In this document: positions 51,246-64,000 of the stretch, piece by piece
Layout: every line of letters begins with the position of its first letter
How positions within the stretch are numbered: position 1 is the stretch's first letter
NCBI RefSeq assembly: GCF_910589235.1
Contig: NC_060970.1
Coordinates: 5,614,487 to 5,678,486, forward strand
Origin: Vespa crabro
Lineage: Eukaryota > Arthropoda > Insecta > Hymenoptera > Vespidae
DNA: 64,000 bases
Direction: 5' to 3'
Program-made: the position numbers and the translations under genes
The notes under the pieces: generated by a model
The model's database searches: none
Told to the model about the DNA's origin: nothing
What the model saw: only the letters and a program-made list of their open reading frames with translations

Positions 51246-52185
51246 GATATCAAACTTTTCCCATCTCGCTTTTATTTCAAATTATGCATTCTTCTTTTTG
51301 TTATAATTATTCATTATTTCTCTTAGAAAAAAAGAAAAATAACTTTTTATCATTTCATAAACAAATTCGAAATGAAATTATTTATATTTTGATTAACCAA
51401 TCACTGACTAGTTTTGCGCGTATGCACGCATATATATATATATATATATATACAAATATATACATATATATAATTCGTTTATCTATAAAATATATTTACC
51501 ATTCATTTTTATGCATTAAATAATGTCATTCTTCGATCGTACATTTTTATAAAATAGTTCCTTAAATTAATGAAGAACGCGGTTAATATTAATATATCGA
51601 TTGTAATATTATTTATAATTATATCTACTTACTCGTGATATGTTATCCAATGTACATGAGATTTGTTCATTTGAAAACGAATAAAATGCACAATCCAAAA
51701 GTTCAAGCTTTTCTTCCTAAAGTTTTCGTAACAAATAGGTTTTTATGAGATTTGATTGTCATTCAATCCCTTATTAGTCGACTTTTATAACAAACAGGGA
51801 ATACTACGCGTATATTCTATTCCCAATTTGCAGGCGAAACGATCTGCAAAAGTTATTTTTAATTTTTTATGTTTCTTATTATGGTAGCTCGTAATTTTCT
51901 ATACTACTGTTAGAAATGAAACCACGAGCATATAAGACGCCAGTGTAATAATACGTTGGTCGATAAAAGAAGGAGCAAATGGTTAACGTAAGCGATCAAT
52001 GTTAATATTCTTTTAATTAATTTTTATTAACAATTTGATATTTAATAAATAATTATCTTGTATATAAGTAACTTTTTATCAAATTGATATTTTGGTATTT
52101 TTATAATCAACTTATTAGAATTCTTATTGGAGACTTTTAAAGAATAAACGTGATATACTTGTGCTGTTTTGTGTGCCTGTGCTCT

Positions 52186-52228
52186 GTGTGCGCGCGTGTG
52201 TGTGTGTGTGTGTGCGCGCGCGCGCGCG
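52186..52228. repeat. (GT)n-(GC)n alternating tract before the swiss cheese start
   Basis: About 40 bp of alternating purine-pyrimidine, GT then GC/CG, ending 18 bp before the swiss cheese ATG. Such tracts favour Z-DNA. Confidence 0.9.
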
Positions 52229-52246
52229 TATCACGCAATAATCAAA

Positions 52247-59105
<6,859 letters not shown>

Positions 59106-59249
59106 AATAAATTATTAGAAAAATTCTAATATCCTATTTCTAATGTTCATTTATTCTTAAAAAAAAAAAAAAAAAAAAGAAAAAAAAATTGTTATCTTAT
59201 ATATACACTCAAGTTTTATTAAAAATAATTCCGTTTATATTGAAGTACA

Positions 59250-59255
59250 AATAAA
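59250..59255 (+). terminator. sws: Candidate sws poly(A) signal
   Basis: AATAAA about 145 bp after the stop codon. Confidence 0.4.
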
Positions 59256-59379
59256 CTGTCCACAAATAGTCATTTAGATGCTCCGTTATACGCACTGTAA
59301 ATGTATCACAATGCAATGTATCGATATTGTATAGTTATAATATAATTTTAATATTTCTACACACACTTAAGCAGCATAT

Positions 59380-59385
59380 TTTATT
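59380..59385 (-). terminator. Fpgs: Candidate FPGS poly(A) signal
   Basis: TTTATT on the plus strand, that is AATAAA for FPGS, about 50 bp beyond its stop codon. Confidence 0.4.
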
Positions 59386-59402
59386 TATATATATAAATTT
59401 TG

Positions 59403-59435
<33 letters not shown>

Positions 59436-61303
59436 TTAAAATTTGGTAGTCATTGTAAAATTAGGATCTAAAATTGCAAGAGCTGCACCTACTAAATGCA
59501 AAGATCCAGTTATAAGTACCTGAGATTTATCTTTGCAAATAATAGTTTCGTCATTGTGCACATGTTCCATCCTAATATCATTGAAAACTTCCATGATGTT
59601 ATTTGCAACGATTTTTACAACATGCGGGGACTGTTCTCCCCACATTTTGCAATACTTCTTACATTGCATTTTTTGTTCATCTATTATTTCGTCAGTTGTC
59701 AGATCATCTATATCTGATATTCCAGTAATATTAGGTACGAAATAAATTTTATGAAATTTTATAGTTTTCAAACGATCCATGAATGAAGATGCATCGCGTT
59801 TTCCAGTCATGTTAAAAATCAAATATCGATTACCATAACTATCTTCTATTTGATTATTAAACCAAGAAATACAACAATCCATACTTTCCAAAGTATGAGC
59901 ACCGTCTAAATAAAAATCAAATAAAGTACCTTTTAAAGTCTGTTGTCGACCTGGCCATACACACGTAGATAATGCAGTTGCGATCTTTTCAAATGATATA
60001 TATCTTGCGTTAATTTGTTTATCTATCGTTTCTTGTTTTTTCCGATGAATATTTTTTATGTTCCCTCCTACATTATTTTCTTGTAAGTTGTTACAGAGTT
60101 TCTTATTATATATATTATTATTAATTGTCGAAGAATAGTTTGAATTAATTTGAGATTGCATCCAATGAACCGCCAACTGTATAGCTAAAGATGCATTTTG
60201 CTGTTTAATCTGACTTAACATTTTATCATTTAACATGTCATTTTCCCATTCATAATACTTAAATGATGGTATAACATGTAATGTGCATTGCCTTTCAATT
60301 GCTCTCTCTTTTAAAATTCCTAAAGCTTCCTCTTTTTGAGGAACAGTAAATGCTATTGTATTTGCCTTGAAAATCCCAGATTTTTGATATGCTATTTCTT
60401 CTATTGTATTTCCTAACAAATAAGTATGATCTAATCCTAAACTTGTTATACCTACGCATACAGGATTTTTTACAATATTGGTACAATCATATTCACCGCC
60501 AATTCCAACTTCTATAATTGCTACGTCTATATTTTCATATAAAAATACGTTGAACATTAAAACAGTAAGAAATTTGAAATACATTGGTATGTCTGATTCA
60601 AATTCCTTCGTATTATCTAACTTATTATATACTTTCCAAAAGTAATAAGCAAAATCTGTTTCATTTATAGGAGAACCATTTATCCTTAATCGTTCTCTAA
60701 CGGTAATTAAATGAGGCGAACTAAAGAAACCTGTTCTAAATCCGTGAATCCGCAATATTGCTTCTACAAAAGCACAAACGGAGCCTTTTCCTTTAGTACC
60801 AGCTACATGTATAACAGAAAGATCATTCAATTGCTCCAAATTAATACCGGACCTATCAAATGTTGTCATATATTATTAGTTCAATGAATTATTATGCTGA
60901 AATATTCTATTAAAATTCGTATTAATAAAAATTAAACATTAAAAGAAAAAAATATGCATAATCGTTTACCTAATTAAATATTTCTCTGTATCTTCCAATT
61001 TGGCAGAATTCATTATTGAATTGTTTACAACACCTTTGAGATAATTTGAATTACTTTGAAGATCTTTTAACTTTTTGATAGCATCCTATGAAATTAAATG
61101 TAAAATATGAAATTACTTGAAGAAATATAAAACGAATATCACGGAAAGGATTAAACGTACGTATATAACGCAATGGGAGAAAATCTATAAACTAAAATAT
61201 AATTAATATAACTTACTTTGTAATTTCCCTTCATGTTAGAACAATGTCTAGTATGCACGTTCTTTGAAATTTTCTGTAGTAAAGTAAACATTTGAGAATT
61301 CAT
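59436..61303 (-). CDS. Fpgs: Folylpolyglutamate synthase
   Basis: Three exons on the minus strand: 61217-61303, 60970-61085 and 59436-60852, totalling 539 codons plus stop. The enzyme adds glutamates to folates with ATP, trapping them in cytosol and mitochondria. Family marks include the P-loop GTKGKGS (about 86-92), FFSSPHLITVRERLRING, the Mur-ligase-like block LGLDHTYLLGNTIEEIAYQK and the late DGAHT motif. The junction YLIR|SGINLEQLNDL fixes the acceptor at 60852 and not the in-frame ATG further upstream at 60869. The first 29 residues contain no acidic residue and several Lys, Arg and His, like a mitochondrial presequence; Met5 and Met24 are possible internal starts for a cytosolic form. 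An Asn/Lys-rich insertion interrupts the middle of the protein. Human FPGS is somewhat longer (587). Confidence 0.93.
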
Positions 61304-61690
61304 TTATTTTATTATCAGCCAAGTTAATAATAAAAATACTAGAAAATATATTTTTTATGTATCTTATCTAACAAAGTCCAAAAGTTATCGTCGATACTGA
61401 TAAAAATAAAAATGTTGAAAAATAATAATTATAATCTTTAGATAGTCTTACCACAAGACAACGAAAAGAACAACAAAAACAATAATATTTCATGGTGAGA
61501 TAATTTTTTAAATGCACATTTTTCTTCGAATTATCGATAGTCATTATTAGCAACTTTCAAAACAAATAACGTCAAAAATGTAATCGTTAGAAAATTTTAT
61601 GCACACAATATGCAATAAACACGCATTATACATATTATTTAATTTAAATGGAGAGATTCTATTTTTTTCAATTATTATCGCGAATTACAA

Positions 61691-61710
61691 TCACGTGGTA
61701 CAAAATGGCG
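61691..61710 (+). promoter_or_regulatory. E-box plus ATGGCG motif, FPGS/UCK promoter
   Basis: TCACGTG followed 8 bp later by AAAATGGCG, the same two motif types as the inverted clusters in the Cip4 intron. The short frame from this ATG runs to a good donor (CCC|GTATGT near 61750). Joining it to the acceptor at 62083 gives an early stop, so it is more likely 5'UTR than coding. Confidence 0.4.
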
Positions 61711-61908
61711 TATGATCGCGTCATTCATGCATCAGAGTTAATTCCCGTATGTGTATTCAGACATATTTAGTTCCGATATATAAACGTATGTTCGGTAAAC
61801 ATGGAAAAAAAAATATATATATATATATATACACATATATAACCTATTAGATTTAGTATACATTTTTTACATTCTTCGATTTCTACATACTTTTTATAAC
61901 TACGTAGA

Positions 61909-61935
61909 CGCGCGCGCGCGCGCGCGCACACACAA
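61909..61935. repeat. (CG)n-(CA)n alternating tract
   Basis: About 27 bp of alternating purine-pyrimidine (CGCG... then CACACA) between the FPGS and UCK starts; Z-DNA-prone. Confidence 0.9.
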
Positions 61936-62102
61936 TATGTCTGCATGCAGCGTGACTGCGCGCGCGTACTTATCTATTTTTCATGTGTATATAACATATG
62001 ACACTTGTAAAGTGTTAAAAAAAGATTTGATATTTTTTTTGTTATCCTCTTTCGTCGATCCAATCATATTATTTGTTCACAGATTATCTATTTAAGTATT
62101 CA

Positions 62103-62332
62103 ATGATGGCTTATATGTCAATAAATTCTGGCACAACACGTAAAATGTCTTTTGGAAATGGAAAGATGAATGGAGTTGAGGGTAAAACTCCTTTTTTAAT
62201 TGGAGTTTCGGGTGGTACAGCAAGTGGAAAGGTCAGTAATATTTTTAAAACGTTCAAGTTAAAATTAAGATAAATATGCTGAAAAGAAAGAATGAAAGAA
62301 GAGTATCATGAAGTGACTATACATATATATGT

Positions 62333-62365
<33 letters not shown>

Positions 62366-63879
62366 AGTACACACACACACACACACACACACAGATATTT
62401 ATTAACATAAAGATATTTTATTTGTTCGTTCCATTTAGTCAACCGTATGTAAACGTATAATGGAAAAGTTGGGTCAGGTTGACATGGATCATATGCAACG
62501 ACGAGTTGTTTGCATATCGCAAGATAGTTTTTATCGTGAACTTACACCAGCTGAGAAATTAAAGGCCGAGAAAGGACAGTACAACTTTGATCATCCCGAT
62601 GCATTCGATAATGATATGATTTTGCTGACTCTGCAAGGTATTCTTGCAGGCGTCAGATGCCAGATACCAGCATATGATTACAGAACCAACAGTTTGTATG
62701 TGTTTCAATGCACATGACTTGAAATTATAATGGGTATACATAATTTTTTGTCTTTTTTTAGAATAAATAATCAAGTAACAACAATATACCATGCAGATGT
62801 AGTTTTGTTCGAAGGAATTCTAGTTTTCTACTTTCCTAAAATAAGAGACTTATTTCATATGAAGTTATTCGTCGATACAGACTCGGACACCAGATTGGCC
62901 AGAAGGGGTATTGTTTATCAATTTGCAATTTTATATAAGTATAATAACCATGTGTGTATTTATAATACTTATTTTATATACAATAATTATTATTGTTATT
63001 TCAGTACCCAGAGATATAAATGAAAGAGGGAGAGATTTAGATTATGTGTTAAATCAATATATGAACTTTGTGAAACCAGCATTTGAAGAGTTTTGTTTAC
63101 CTACCAAAAAATTTGCTGATGTTATTATCCCTAGAGGAGCAGATAATACAGGTAATTATTTTTATATTATATATCAAGTAATTCGATATTGCAATCAAAC
63201 AAATTCTTAATATGATAAAATATTATCACAAATTAAATTCTATTCAATTCTTTATTTCGATGAAAATCATAAAGATATTAATTCGATCATTTTGCATACA
63301 TACAGATTATTTATAAATAATGTTATATTTATAAGCATATTTTATTTAGGTTTTGTTTGATAATCTTTTACTATATATTTATTTTTAGTGAGTAAATAGT
63401 TATGAGAATTTAATTTTTGCAAGCATCATAATAAACTGCTTATCCTACAATTATCCAACTTGCATCTGACGTGTAAAAATTTAAGTATTAAATTGTGATC
63501 ACCTTTATTAGCATATAAAAATAATGATATCATTTTACAAAAGTAAATAATACAATTTGTTGAAATAAATTATATAAATTGCTTAGGTGCAAGTTTGGAT
63601 TTTCAGGACACCTCTTAGATTATATTATGTATTAATTATACATACTTCAGTAAATTTTGTTGCCGTTATGGATGCTGCCTGGTGTGTAAAGATAATATTA
63701 TTTTCAACTTATCAGCGCTTTAAACATTAAAATAAAGCAGAAAATTAATGGCATCTTCTAAAAGCATACATGGTTTTGGTTATTGTATGTTTGCAGTGGC
63801 AATAGATCTAATAGTGCACCACATCTGGGACATTTTACGCTTGAAAAAGGCTGAAAAATCAACCGGGCAGCATCCATAG
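62103..63879 (+). CDS. Uck: Uridine-cytidine kinase
   Basis: Five coding exons: 62103-62231, 62439-62695, 62762-62907, 63005-63151 and 63797-63879, together 253 codons plus stop. The enzyme phosphorylates uridine and cytidine to UMP and CMP in pyrimidine salvage. The P-loop is GVSGGTASGKS across the first splice junction. Further family blocks are QDSFYRELTPAEKLKAEKG, YNFDHPDAFD, ADVVLFEGILVFY, VDTDSDTRLARR, RDINERGRDL, FVKPAFEEFCLPTKKFADVI and IPRGADNTVAIDLIV. Length agrees with UCK2-type enzymes (about 260). Two adjacent ATGs at 62103 and 62106 start the frame; the frame stays open upstream to an AG at 62082, so an upstream coding exon cannot be fully excluded. No AATAAA is seen before the window ends. 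Confidence 0.93.
62333..62394. repeat. (CA)n-(TA)n-(CA)n array in UCK intron 1
   Basis: Two CA arrays flank a TA array within the 207 bp first coding intron. Confidence 0.95.
63152..63796 (+). other. Uck: UCK last intron
   Basis: 645 bp of AT-rich sequence with no exon. Near its 3' end, at 63668-63680, lies one arm of an inverted repeat whose other arm covers the UCK stop codon (see findings). Confidence 0.7.
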
Positions 63880-64000
63880 GCGTACTTTGGCTTCATCCGA
63901 CACACTCAGCATATGATTTGAGAAAATAACACACGATGAAATTAATTACATGCACTGCATCTTTGCACTAGTAAACTGCATATTTCTTACGCAGTAACCT

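Larger units (their letters stand above)
50933..52246. other. Divergent spacer between Cip4 and swiss cheese
   Basis: 1.3 kb that must hold the 5'UTRs and promoters of two divergently transcribed genes. The Cip4-proximal 300 bp (about 50940-51245) are GC-richer, with CpG-containing sequence, a TGCGCA motif and a reverse CCAAT box (ATTGG near 51238). The centre is AT-rich. The side next to swiss cheese ends in a GT/GC alternating tract. Confidence 0.65.
59106..59435. other. Convergent spacer, sws and FPGS 3' ends
   Basis: 330 bp shared by two converging genes. Plus-strand AATAAA occurs at 59106-59111 (too close to the stop to be likely) and 59250-59255 (plausible for sws). Minus-strand AATAAA (TTTATT at 59380-59385) is plausible for FPGS. 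The transcripts may overlap. Poly-A and TA runs fill the rest. Confidence 0.6.
61304..62102. other. Divergent spacer between FPGS and UCK
   Basis: 800 bp with both promoters. TCACGTGGTACAAAATGGCG at 61691-61710 combines an E-box with an ATGGCG motif. An alternating CG/CA tract lies at about 61909-61935. A TA array lies near 61815-61840. A CAG acceptor at 62080-62082 just before the UCK start suggests an intron in the UCK 5'UTR. Confidence 0.6.

Noticed and set aside
60853..60869. FPGS starting at the in-frame ATG at 60869
   Set aside because: The conserved sequence YLIRSGINLE requires splicing at 60852, and two upstream exons complete the N-terminus.

Overview
The window is a stretch of an AT-rich animal nuclear genome with phase-matched GT/AG introns, short exons and very dense microsatellites. 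An icarapin (venom-allergen family) gene, together with insect-like versions of PDZD8, LRRC20, Cip4, swiss cheese/NTE, folylpolyglutamate synthase and uridine-cytidine kinase, points to a hymenopteran insect, most likely an aculeate (bee, wasp or ant). I cannot fix the species from sequence alone. No bacterial operons, CRISPR arrays, rRNA or convincing tRNA genes were seen.

Layout. Positions 1-10992 hold no recognisable coding exon, but do hold microsatellites and two short mariner-like inverted-repeat elements (605-864 and 1665-1818). Icarapin (+) has its three C-terminal exons at 10993-13683; its signal-peptide exon was not found. PDZD8 (+) is complete in nine coding exons at 15645-20356. 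LRRC20 (+) at 23702-28163 has two alternative, related first coding exons feeding three shared exons. Cip4 (-) spans 31939-50932 in ten coding exons (602 codons plus stop). Its first coding exon is only eight codons and lies about 14 kb from the second; the big intron holds repeats, a TATA-box promoter-like site and a striking inverted pair of promoter-like motif clusters.

A 1.3 kb divergent spacer separates Cip4 from swiss cheese/NTE (+, 52247-59105), a lysophospholipase of the ER membrane with three cyclic-nucleotide-binding-like domains and a patatin domain. The exon carrying its catalytic aspartate is duplicated (57393-57509 and 57965-58081), giving an apparent pair of mutually exclusive exons. 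FPGS (-, 59436-61303) is convergent with it and begins with a mitochondrial-targeting-like leader. An 800 bp divergent spacer leads to uridine-cytidine kinase (+, 62103-63879).

The genes are functionally mixed and do not form a pathway. PDZD8 (ER contact-site lipid transfer) and NTE (ER phospholipid deacylation) both act in ER lipid handling, while FPGS and UCK belong to folate and nucleotide metabolism. The last two share one upstream spacer and could share regulation. Exon limits were read by eye from splice consensus and codon phase; every multi-exon model with both ends in the window sums to a whole number of codons.
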